Shown: one piece after another, positions 35,948-43,463 of the stretch
How the letters are laid out: the number at the start of each line of letters is the position of its first letter
Numbering within the stretch: the stretch's first letter is position 1
From: Croceitalea sp947503285
Lineage (GTDB): Bacteria > Bacteroidota > Bacteroidia > Flavobacteriales > Flavobacteriaceae
DNA: 64,000 bases
Assembly (NCBI RefSeq): GCF_036985505.1
Contig: NZ_BTGQ01000002.1
Location: 977,686-1,041,685 of the forward strand
Direction of reading: 5' to 3'
Made by a program: the position numbers and the translations under genes
Notes under the pieces: generated by a model
Told to the model about the DNA's origin: nothing
Databases searched by the model: none
What the model saw: the letters and a program-made list of their open reading frames with translations, nothing else

Positions 35948-36949
35948 CTACTTGGCAGCTTTTAAAAGTAAATTTTTCGTAGCCAATATCCCCGCTTCCT
36001 CGCTTAAAACATTCCCCTCATACTCAACACCGATATAACCGGTATACCCTGCATCTTTTACTATTTCAAGGATTCTGGCAAAATCGATCTTGGTTTCGTT
36101 TCCATCTTCATCAAAGTCATAGGCTTTGGCACTTACGGCCTTGGCATGCGGCATTAATTCGGCAACACCTTGATATTTATCATATTCCTCAATGCATTTT
36201 GACTCATAATAATCCCCCGACTCCCTTTTGATACAGAAATTACCAAAGTCTGGCAGGGTGCCACAATTTTCCATACCGACCTGGGTCATCACGTTTGCCA
36301 ACATGGCTGCATTTGATGAAAGCCCTCCATGATTCTCGACAATGATATTGATATTTTTATCCTTTGCATAAGTGGCCAATTGTGTCAGTCCGTCAACGGA
36401 AGCCGTCGTCCAAGCCTCTGGTTCTTGAACACCGTTCAGGTTAACCCTGATTGAATGGCATCCCATTGCTGCTGCCGCATCGACCCATTTATGATGATTC
36501 GCGACCGCAGCTTTTCGTTCGGCTGCATCGGCTGCCGCCAAATCGCCTTGACGATCGATCATGATCAGTACATTCTCCAAATCATATTTTTCGGCCTCAG
36601 CGTTACATTTAGCAACAAAATTTTGCATTGCTTCTTCAGAATATTCCGCTGCTTCCAATTCATCTTTATACAGTTGACTAACGTATTCCAAACCTGAAAA
36701 ACCCCAATTTTTAGCTTTCTCCGCAAACGTATAAGGGTCTACACCACCTTCCCTTATCATTTTGTTGATGGACCATTGTGCCAGGGATAATTTGAAAAAT
36801 GGAAGCGTTTCAGTACTTGTTTGAGATGTAGTATCAACCGACTCCGCTTCGGCTTCTTTCTTTACTTGCTTACAAGAATAAGCGCCAAAAACGGAAAATG
36901 CCACCCCGGCTTTTGCGCTATTTTGAACAAATTTTCTTCGATTCATCAT
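35948..36949 (-). CDS. Tat-exported sugar phosphate isomerase/epimerase (TIM barrel) lipoprotein
   Basis: A 333-residue protein with a twin-arginine signal (MMNRRKFVQNSAKAGVAFSV) and a possible lipobox AYSC. The mature part is a xylose-isomerase-like barrel: FSGLEYVSQLY, HSIRVNLNG, NINIIVENHGGLSSN, GTLPDFGNF, GYIGVEYEG. Tat export implies it folds in the cytoplasm, perhaps with metal, and works in the periplasm. It heads a five-gene operon and diverges from a GMC dehydrogenase, so a role on 3-keto sugars is inferred. Confidence 0.87.
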   Translation of the reverse strand: MMNRRKFVQNSAKAGVAFSVFGAYSCKQVKKEAEAESVDTTSQTSTETLPFFKLSLAQWSINKMIREGGVDPYTFAEKAKNWGFSGLEYVSQLYKDELEAAEYSEEAMQNFVAKCNAEAEKYDLENVLIMIDRQGDLAAADAAERKAAVANHHKWVDAAAAMGCHSIRVNLNGVQEPEAWTTASVDGLTQLATYAKDKNINIIVENHGGLSSNAAMLANVMTQVGMENCGTLPDFGNFCIKRESGDYYESKCIEEYDKYQGVAELMPHAKAVSAKAYDFDEDGNETKIDFARILEIVKDAGYTGYIGVEYEGNVLSEEAGILATKNLLLKAAK

Positions 36950-37090
36950 GATGGTTTTGTGGTTCAATGGTTAGGATATATGCGATTTACTACAACGTTA
37001 TAGTGTCAAATTCTCAATAAACATGGGGATTAAATGTAGAAAATTAATTTAATATTTAATACATTTAGTGAATAAACAATTCGTGAATAC

Positions 37091-38809
37091 ATGGGTAAAT
37101 TTTATTACAACGAAGAACAAGAATCGTATGACGCGATTGTTGTAGGAACTGGTATTAGTGGAGGTTGGGCCGCTAAAGAGCTTTGTGAGAATGGACTCAA
37201 GACCTTGGTACTCGAACGAGGCCCAATGGTAAAGCACCGAGAAGACTATCCTACGGCCAATATGGACCCATGGGATTTTCCGCATTCGGGGGAACCAACC
37301 AGGGAGGATCTTGCTAAGCAACAAAAACAAAGTAGAACGGGGTATACCACCAAAGCAGCATCGAAACATTGGTTTGTAAACGACCTCAAACACCCTTATA
37401 ACGAGACCAAGCGTTTTGATTGGATGCGTGGCTATCATGTCGGTGGCCGTTCCATTATGTGGGGTAGGCACAGTTATCGATGGAGCGATATTGATTTCGA
37501 GGCCAATAAAAATGATGGAATTGCCGTAGACTGGCCGGTTCGGTATAAAGATATTGCACCATGGTATGACAAAGTAGAGTCTTACATTGGCGTATCAGGT
37601 GAACTATTGGGGTTACCACAATTGCCTGATGGTAAATTCGAGCCGATGATGGAACTTAACTGCCTCGAAGACCATGTCAGGGGCAAAGTGGCCGAACATT
37701 TTGATGGAAGGGTAATAACGGCTGGTCGTGTTGCCCATATCAATAGTGATAAAAAGTTTGAAGGTGACGGTCGTGTGCGTTGTCAATATAGAAATCGTTG
37801 TATTCGTGGGTGTCCTTTTGGGGCTTACTTTAGTAGTGTATCATCGACGCTACCTGCGGCAGAACGTACCGGCAACATGACATTAAGGCCAGACTCCATC
37901 GTACATCAGATCATGTATGACCCAGACACGAAAAAAGCTACCGGTGTCAAGGTCATAGACCGAGAGACCAAAGAAGAGTTTGAATTTAAGGCCAAAGTGG
38001 TTTTCTTGTGTGCCTCTGCCATTGCCTCTACCGCAATTTTGATGCAATCGAAATCCGATAGTTTTGAAAATGGGTTGGGCAACGGTTCCGATCAACTGGG
38101 CAGGAACATTATGGACCACCACCTTGGTGTAGGTGCCTCAGGTAAATTTGATGGTTTTGAAGACAAATATTTCAAAGGCAGAAAGCCCAATGGAATTTAT
38201 GTACCACGCTTCAGAAACTTGGGAGGAGACTCGAATCGTAAAGATTTTATTAGGGGTTACGGCTATCAAGGCGGTGCAGGACGTGGCAATTGGGAAGACA
38301 TTGTCGCCGAGACCTCATTCGGTAAAAACTATAAAGACGCCGTTCTGAAACCTGGTGGATGGACCTTCGGTATGGGCGGATTTGGGGAGGTACTGCCCTA
38401 TGAAGATAACCGTATGACCCTCGATTATGACAAACTGGATGAATGGGGACTGCCAACGGTGACCTTTGATGCTGAATTTAGGGAGAACGAATGGAACATG
38501 CGTAAGGATATGAAAGATCAGGCCGCGGAAATGCTTGAAAAAGCAGGTCTTCGCGATGTAGAGCAGTTTGATCGACCTGGCGCATTGGGTCTAGGTATTC
38601 ATGAAATGGGTACAGCACGTATGGGACTTGATCCGAAAACATCGGTATTGAATGGATACAATCAAGTACATGCCTGTAAAAATGTTTATGTTACCGATGG
38701 AGCCTTCATGACATCAGCGGCATGTGTAAACCCCTCATTAACTTATATGGCCTTTACGGCTAGGGCGGCCAACCATGCGGCCCAAGAACTTAAAAAAGGA
38801 AACATCTAA
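37091..38809 (+). CDS. GMC family oxidoreductase (probable glucoside 3-dehydrogenase, large subunit)
   Basis: A 572-residue FAD enzyme with N-terminal GTGISGGWAAKE and C-terminal HEMGTARMG and ACVNPSLT. Cysteines 231, 237 and 241 (CX5CX3CP) may ligate an iron-sulfur cluster. Its stop overlaps the start of the small-subunit gene (TAATG), matching the large-plus-hitch-hiker arrangement known for glucoside 3-dehydrogenases. It is a paralogue of 29544-31247 with long identical stretches. The expected product is a 3-keto glycoside made in the periplasm. Confidence 0.9.
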   Translation: MGKFYYNEEQESYDAIVVGTGISGGWAAKELCENGLKTLVLERGPMVKHREDYPTANMDPWDFPHSGEPTREDLAKQQKQSRTGYTTKAASKHWFVNDLKHPYNETKRFDWMRGYHVGGRSIMWGRHSYRWSDIDFEANKNDGIAVDWPVRYKDIAPWYDKVESYIGVSGELLGLPQLPDGKFEPMMELNCLEDHVRGKVAEHFDGRVITAGRVAHINSDKKFEGDGRVRCQYRNRCIRGCPFGAYFSSVSSTLPAAERTGNMTLRPDSIVHQIMYDPDTKKATGVKVIDRETKEEFEFKAKVVFLCASAIASTAILMQSKSDSFENGLGNGSDQLGRNIMDHHLGVGASGKFDGFEDKYFKGRKPNGIYVPRFRNLGGDSNRKDFIRGYGYQGGAGRGNWEDIVAETSFGKNYKDAVLKPGGWTFGMGGFGEVLPYEDNRMTLDYDKLDEWGLPTVTFDAEFRENEWNMRKDMKDQAAEMLEKAGLRDVEQFDRPGALGLGIHEMGTARMGLDPKTSVLNGYNQVHACKNVYVTDGAFMTSAACVNPSLTYMAFTARAANHAAQELKKGNI

Positions 38810-39462
38810 TGAAAAGAAGAACTGCACTCAAAAATATGGGGATGGTGTTTGGATATGCCGCCGCCACCCCGACACTACTAGGATTAGTACAAAGTTGTAA
38901 GGAGAAAGCCCATTATGCCACCTGGGTACCCAGTTACTTTGAGAAGGACAAAGGATACGCCCTAGCACAAATGGTCGATGTCATATTGCCGAAAACCGAC
39001 ACTCCATCTGCCACTGAAGTCAACGTTCACGTATTTATCGATGAATTTGCAAAAAGCGTACTACCAGAAGAGCAACAGGCATTTATGAAGGTGCTTATGG
39101 ACAAATTTATGGGCAAGGTACTCGGTGATTCAGGTAAGGAATCCCTTATGGATATTGAGGGGGTTGATTTTGAACCCGCCCTAACAACCTATTTAAAAAA
39201 GCGGTCTGATGAAGATGAAGCTTCTCAAGAAGAGGCCATTGGGGCTTATATGGAGGCAAGGGCTGCAGGAAACACCTCAGATTTAGATGAAGATGTGGCC
39301 TGCTTTGCATTCGCTACCAATGTGCGTGATATGGCGACCTGGGCCTATAAATCATCAGAATATGTCGGTGAAGAAGTCTTGGCTTATCTACCCATTCCTG
39401 GGGAATATATCGGTTGTGGCGATGTCGATGAGTTGACACAGGGCAAAGCATGGTCTTTATAG
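38809..39462 (+). CDS. gluconate 2-dehydrogenase subunit 3 family protein (hitch-hiker small subunit)
   Basis: A 217-residue small subunit with an N-terminal twin-arginine-like signal (MKRRTALKNMGMVFGYAAA) and a Cys at SC near residue 30. In the family this subunit carries the export signal and chaperones the signal-less FAD subunit through the Tat system. The sequence has the usual DVILPKTDTPSATEVNVH segment. It overlaps the large subunit by one base. A strong terminator follows. Confidence 0.9.
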   Translation: MKRRTALKNMGMVFGYAAATPTLLGLVQSCKEKAHYATWVPSYFEKDKGYALAQMVDVILPKTDTPSATEVNVHVFIDEFAKSVLPEEQQAFMKVLMDKFMGKVLGDSGKESLMDIEGVDFEPALTTYLKKRSDEDEASQEEAIGAYMEARAAGNTSDLDEDVACFAFATNVRDMATWAYKSSEYVGEEVLAYLPIPGEYIGCGDVDELTQGKAWSL

Positions 39463-39484
39463 CTTGAAATAACAACTAACGACC

Positions 39485-39515
39485 AAAAGCCCTTTCTTTT
39501 TTAGAAAGGGCTTTT
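39485..39515 (+). terminator. intrinsic terminator of the GMC operon
   Basis: AAAAGCCCTTTCT (39485-39497) and AGAAAGGGCTTTT (39503-39515) form a perfect 13-bp stem with a TTTTT loop. Confidence 0.93.
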
Positions 39516-39629
39516 CAGTATAGGCTTACCAAGCTTTAAATTCATATTACTTCTTTAATGAAGTATAATAAATTATCCAGTAAACAGCACAGGATATATG
39601 GTTTTAAAAATCATCTTGTATTATGGAAC

Positions 39630-40709
39630 TCAGGCTTTATTTGCTTTAGCCTTAAAAAAAGTGTAACAAAATGTTCCTCCACCATTGGAAGTACCATACA
39701 AGTCCTCGATACCAGAATCGAGCTCATTTCTTTCAATAATACCATGTGCTAAGACCTCTTCAGAAATACCTCTTATCATAGCCGTGAAAGTGTTCTTTAT
39801 AAAACCCTCAAGTAGTTCGGGTTTTGAGTCATCAACATATACTTGACGCGGAGAAACTTTAATACCAGTGAATCCTGCGTTATCGAGTATAGGATATAAC
39901 TCCCTTCCTATGTTCGCGTTACCGCCCTTTTTCTCTTGAAGTATTACTTGCGCTTGAACAGCTTTTCTAGCGTTTTTACTATCTGGATAAAAATAGGTTG
40001 AACCATGGTCACCCTCAATTATGGTTATTGTTCCGTTAGTTCTCAGAACCCGTTTTAATTCTTTCAAGGCGTCCGTAGGACGGGTAAGATGCTCTAGAAC
40101 GAAACAAACAAAAATATGGTCAAAATAACCATCTTCAAAAGGGAGTTCAAAGATGTCGGCACAATGAAAACGAACGTTTCCTATATTTTCTTTCTTGATG
40201 GCTATTTTTGCTTTTTCAATGGAAGAAGAAGAAAAATCAACACTGACGAATGACGTCCCAGAATTCATAGCGGCAATGATCTTCGTTTGTGATCCGACAC
40301 CGCAACCAGCTTCCAGAACCAAAGAACCTTCCTCCCATTTCGAATCCCAATGAAGTATTTCCGAAATAGAACTGGCTTGATCGTTCAAACGAATCGTTTC
40401 CTCATCTGAATATCCATGTATATAATCTTTGATATTGTCTTCATTGATTTCATGGATTTTATGCTCCAGCATCTCAATTCTTTCCAAAATTTCTTTGCTT
40501 GCGTCCCGTAATTCTTTTCCCGAGGGGGTAAAGACCAGTTTATTCTTTACGCGATGGAAAATCCGTGTTTCAAGACGCATCTCTAGTTCCTTCAATTGAT
40601 GGCTAAGGGCAGATTGGGTCAAATACAGTTTATCTGCTGCTTTCTTGAGCGTGCCTACCTTCTCGATGGTGTCTATAAGTTTCAAATGTTTAATTTCGAT
40701 AAAACTCAT
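39630..40709 (-). CDS. LysR-type (MetR-like) HTH fused to a SAM-dependent methyltransferase
   Basis: A 359-residue single-frame protein. Residues 1-63 form a LysR winged helix-turn-helix resembling MetR (IEIKHLKLIDTIEKVGTL, recognition helix TQSALSHQLKELE, wing RVKNKLVFTPSGKEL), followed by a linker helix to about residue 90. In place of the periplasmic-binding-like effector domain there is a class I methyltransferase (about 100-359). Its motif I is VLEAGCGVG (131-139), with an acidic residue at 158 (VSVDFS), D185 in CADIF and a FVCFVLEHLTRP region. This suggests a regulator that senses or uses S-adenosylmethionine. The minus-strand -7 box (CATATTTG, 40764-40771) differs from consensus by one base. 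No partner gene overlaps it. Confidence 0.88.
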   Translation of the reverse strand: MSFIEIKHLKLIDTIEKVGTLKKAADKLYLTQSALSHQLKELEMRLETRIFHRVKNKLVFTPSGKELRDASKEILERIEMLEHKIHEINEDNIKDYIHGYSDEETIRLNDQASSISEILHWDSKWEEGSLVLEAGCGVGSQTKIIAAMNSGTSFVSVDFSSSSIEKAKIAIKKENIGNVRFHCADIFELPFEDGYFDHIFVCFVLEHLTRPTDALKELKRVLRTNGTITIIEGDHGSTYFYPDSKNARKAVQAQVILQEKKGGNANIGRELYPILDNAGFTGIKVSPRQVYVDDSKPELLEGFIKNTFTAMIRGISEEVLAHGIIERNELDSGIEDLYGTSNGGGTFCYTFFKAKANKA

Positions 40710-40854
40710 TTGCCAATGCTTTTTAGGGCAAATTACGATACCACATCCGGAAATGAATCACTACAAATATGAAAAAAACTAATACTTTCGATGAGAATAT
40801 TTTGAAGTCTAATACCTCAATCTGTTATAGAGACCAAACTAAAAACGTATTTCA

Positions 40855-40954
40855 AAAAAATATCCCAACGATTCTAAAATTACGTTTGGGGTATTTTAAC
40901 CAATAAACACTATCACCTACCGAACAAAACTATAATCCGCACATTAGACAATCA
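40855..40954. repeat. direct repeat copy A: remnant of the nrdA 3' end and terminator
   Basis: These 100 bases match 43364-43463 with five substitutions (40863, 40881, 40900, 40919, 40934) at a constant offset of 2509. The copy includes the nrdA terminator and, on the minus strand, the last codons DCLMCG and a stop. Homology ends abruptly at 40954/40955. No other part of nrdA is present here. It lies within the 508-base gap 40710-41217. Confidence 0.92.
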
Positions 40955-41217
40955 CCCTACGACAGCTAAACCTTCAACATTTGCATTTCTACATTTTAGC
41001 ACTGCTTTGAGACGAGGCCAAAAGAAACGATTTCTAAGATATTAAGAGGATTTTTCCTTAAAAAAACCCAATAATTTGGTTTATATTGCCAAATTTCCTA
41101 CAGCCTTCACATAATAATTCTTAATAAATATAGTTATTGACAAGTAAAATGTCCATTTTTTTATGGAAATTTGAATCAAACGAAAAAACTGTATAACAAC
41201 TATTAACTGATTTTAAA
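40955..41217. other. AT-rich leader of the response-regulator gene
   Basis: No ORF of note, no hairpin with a T-run and no exact TAnnTTTG element is visible here. The last 60 bases before ATG 41218 are very AT-rich and presumably carry the promoter. The left part of the gap (40710-40854) also holds no gene. Confidence 0.5.
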
Positions 41218-41613
41218 ATGTATAAAGAAATTTATTTGGTCGATGACGAAGACTTGGTAAATACTATCAATACCATACAATTTAGAAAGATGGGAATGGA
41301 AGAGCAGGTCAAAAGCTTCACAAATCCAGAACTTGCCCTTGATGACCTTCGTTTTCGTAAAAACAATGGGGATAGAACCTTGATACTCTTAGACATCAAT
41401 ATGCCAGAAATGAGTGGTTTTGAATTTTTGGAATTTATGACCCTAGAGGATTTTCCTGAAAATAATGAGGTTCTGCTCGTTACCTCGTCAGATTCAGATG
41501 TCGACAAAAAAGAGGCCAAAAAATACGACAAGTACGTCAAAAGGTTCATAACCAAACCTTTACAAATCAAACATTTAGAAGATTATCTTCAGAGTTCGTA
41601 CCCAAATCCATAG
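41218..41613 (+). CDS. single-domain response regulator (CheY-like receiver)
   Basis: A 131-residue receiver domain without an output domain. The acidic pocket is D9/D10, the phospho-acceptor is D59 (LLDINMP), followed by T89/S90 and K113 (FITKP). It should relay phosphate rather than bind DNA, and its most likely partner is the histidine kinase encoded next to it. The pair is bracketed by direct repeats of the nrdA 3' end. Confidence 0.93.
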   Translation: MYKEIYLVDDEDLVNTINTIQFRKMGMEEQVKSFTNPELALDDLRFRKNNGDRTLILLDINMPEMSGFEFLEFMTLEDFPENNEVLLVTSSDSDVDKKEAKKYDKYVKRFITKPLQIKHLEDYLQSSYPNP

Positions 41614-41656
41614 AATCTCATCACTTTTATCAGTCGTCTATCCTGAGCGACCTCAA

Positions 41657-41776
41657 ATGAAAAGAATTATAGTTCTTGTATTGTACCCTAACCTTCCCTG
41701 GGCACTTAGCTACATTGATCGTAATCCATATTTTAAAGATTATCGTTCAAGTGCTATTTATGTAAAATCTACCTAA
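41657..41776 (+). CDS. possible small protein, 39 aa
   Basis: A short frame between the receiver and kinase genes begins with MKRIIVLVLYPNLPWA and ends in a polar tail. A hydrophobic start is compatible with a small membrane peptide, but there is no other support. It may be a chance ORF. Confidence 0.2.
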   Translation: MKRIIVLVLYPNLPWALSYIDRNPYFKDYRSSAIYVKST

Positions 41777-41796
41777 AAACCAATCGTCAGTGTACT

Positions 41797-43239
41797 ATGG
41801 AACTCACGAAAGACGGCACGGCACTCGTTCGAAAAGATAGAAGTGATATAGCATGGGCCGTCAATGTAGCGTATCAGCTTACCTTTTTCAATGCGCCCTT
41901 TGAGCGGCAGTTTATCGATGATTTTAAAATAACCCCTACCCTCGGAATGGACCTCAGCAAAGTTGACGAGCACAACGTCTTCTTTAAGGCATGCCGAATG
42001 GGTTATGCTGCTGCATTTGAAGGTCAATCCATAGTCTACCAATCTACAGTGGGCCAAGCTGGGAATGAAAAAATCTTTGAGTTCTCCTTTCTTCCCTTTT
42101 GCGATATTTCTGGTACCGTAATCGGATGTTCTGCTTGGCAGAAAGATATTACTGAAGAATCGAAAGCAATATCGCTGCTTGAGGATCGCGACCAGAAATA
42201 TAATGAAGCGCAACAAATTGCGAATGTTGGCCATTGGAACTGGGATATCCTAAAAAACGAAATTCGTTGGTCCGATCAGCTTTTCAGGGTCTTTGGGCAA
42301 GAGCCAGGTACTTTTGAGGCCACCTATGAAGCCTTGATGGAAATAATTCACAGTGAGGATAGGGCCGCCTTCAATGCCGATGTCGAAAGGGCCCTCAATG
42401 AAAAAGTACTCCATGATATCGTACACAGGATAAGGATCAAAGGTGATGAGATAAGGTACGTACACCAAAAAGGAAGGGCATTTTATGATGTTTCAGGAAA
42501 GCCGGTGCGTATGGCAGGAACAACCCAAGATGTAACCACGGAAATTCTTGCCAATCAAAAAATCGTTGAACAGAACTTAGAACTGGGCCACTTCGTTCAT
42601 GTCATATCACATAATCTCAAAGGACCGATCTCTAACCTTTTGATGTTGTTGAGTATTTACGAATGGGGACGTGATGTCGAAAATGATACTTTACTCAAAA
42701 AGTTCGAAATAACGACCAAAGCACTTGACCAGACCATGAAAGACCTGAGCTTATCACTCTCCCTCAAAGAAGTAGATTCGGTAGAGTTCAGGGATATATT
42801 CTTTGAAAAAGCCATGGATGATGTTCTTGGTTTGCTTGCTGAAGAAATCGAAAGGTCAAATGCAAAGCTTCTTATTGACTTTTCAAAGGCACCAACGGTA
42901 AAGGGTATTAAGAGCTACGTGGTCAACATGCTGTACAATTTAATATTAAACGCAATTTCATACCGTGACAAGAACCGGGAGCCACTGGTTAAAATTTCGA
43001 CCGTTTTAGAGACATCAACACTAATTTTGACCGTCTCTGATAATGGTATCGGCATGAACCTTACTCCTGAGCGTAGAAAGAAAATTTTTGATATGTATGG
43101 CAGACTAAGCGGTCAGACCAAAGGCAAGGGACTTGGGCTATATTTGGTAAAGACCCAGGTAGAAGCCATGAACGGCAGTATTACCGTCGAAAGTAAAAAA
43201 GGTGTGGGAAGCACGTTCGTATTAAAATTCGAAGTTTAA
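41797..43239 (+). CDS. PAS domain sensor histidine kinase
   Basis: A 480-residue soluble kinase with no membrane segment. An N-terminal PAS domain (about 20-120) ends in the typical CSAWQKDITEE. A second PAS_3-type domain (about 140-250) has GHWNWDILKNEIRWSDQL and a final GTTQDVTTEI. The HisKA helix carries the phospho-acceptor H272 (ISHNLKGPISNL). The ATPase domain has the N box (NMLYNLILNAISY), G1 (SDNGIGMN) and G2 (KGKGLGLYLVK). It probably phosphorylates the receiver encoded upstream. The signal sensed by the PAS domains is unknown. Confidence 0.93.
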   Translation: MELTKDGTALVRKDRSDIAWAVNVAYQLTFFNAPFERQFIDDFKITPTLGMDLSKVDEHNVFFKACRMGYAAAFEGQSIVYQSTVGQAGNEKIFEFSFLPFCDISGTVIGCSAWQKDITEESKAISLLEDRDQKYNEAQQIANVGHWNWDILKNEIRWSDQLFRVFGQEPGTFEATYEALMEIIHSEDRAAFNADVERALNEKVLHDIVHRIRIKGDEIRYVHQKGRAFYDVSGKPVRMAGTTQDVTTEILANQKIVEQNLELGHFVHVISHNLKGPISNLLMLLSIYEWGRDVENDTLLKKFEITTKALDQTMKDLSLSLSLKEVDSVEFRDIFFEKAMDDVLGLLAEEIERSNAKLLIDFSKAPTVKGIKSYVVNMLYNLILNAISYRDKNREPLVKISTVLETSTLILTVSDNGIGMNLTPERRKKIFDMYGRLSGQTKGKGLGLYLVKTQVEAMNGSITVESKKGVGSTFVLKFEV

Positions 43240-43363
43240 TGTTCTGACCTCCAATAGAATTGTGGACAATGGTCATCAAATGTGTTTTGATCGAATGTTT
43301 CTAATTGATCAATCTAAAATAATCAGCCCCAACAACATTAAAAAACCGCAGAACGGTTCTAAT

Positions 43364-43463
43364 AAAAAATACCCCAACGATTCTAAAATCACGTTTGGGG
43401 TATTTTAATCAATAAACACTATCACCTGCCGAACAAAACTATGATCCGCACATTAGACAATCA
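43364..43463. repeat. direct repeat copy B: 3' end of nrdA with its terminator
   Basis: This is the functional original of the repeat at 40855-40954. It spans the nrdA terminator, the 3' untranslated region and the final codons with stop at 43439-43441. The two copies bracket the receiver and kinase genes. Confidence 0.92.
43370..43403 (-). terminator. nrdA terminator
   Basis: On the minus strand TACCCCAAACG pairs with CGTTGGGGTA (one bulged base) and is followed by TTTTTTATT. The copy at 40861-40894 has one stem substitution. Confidence 0.75.

Noticed and set aside
43343..43358. AACCG-CAGAA-CGGTT hairpin as terminator of the histidine kinase gene
   Set aside because: The stem is only five pairs and is not followed by a clear T-run; too weak to call.
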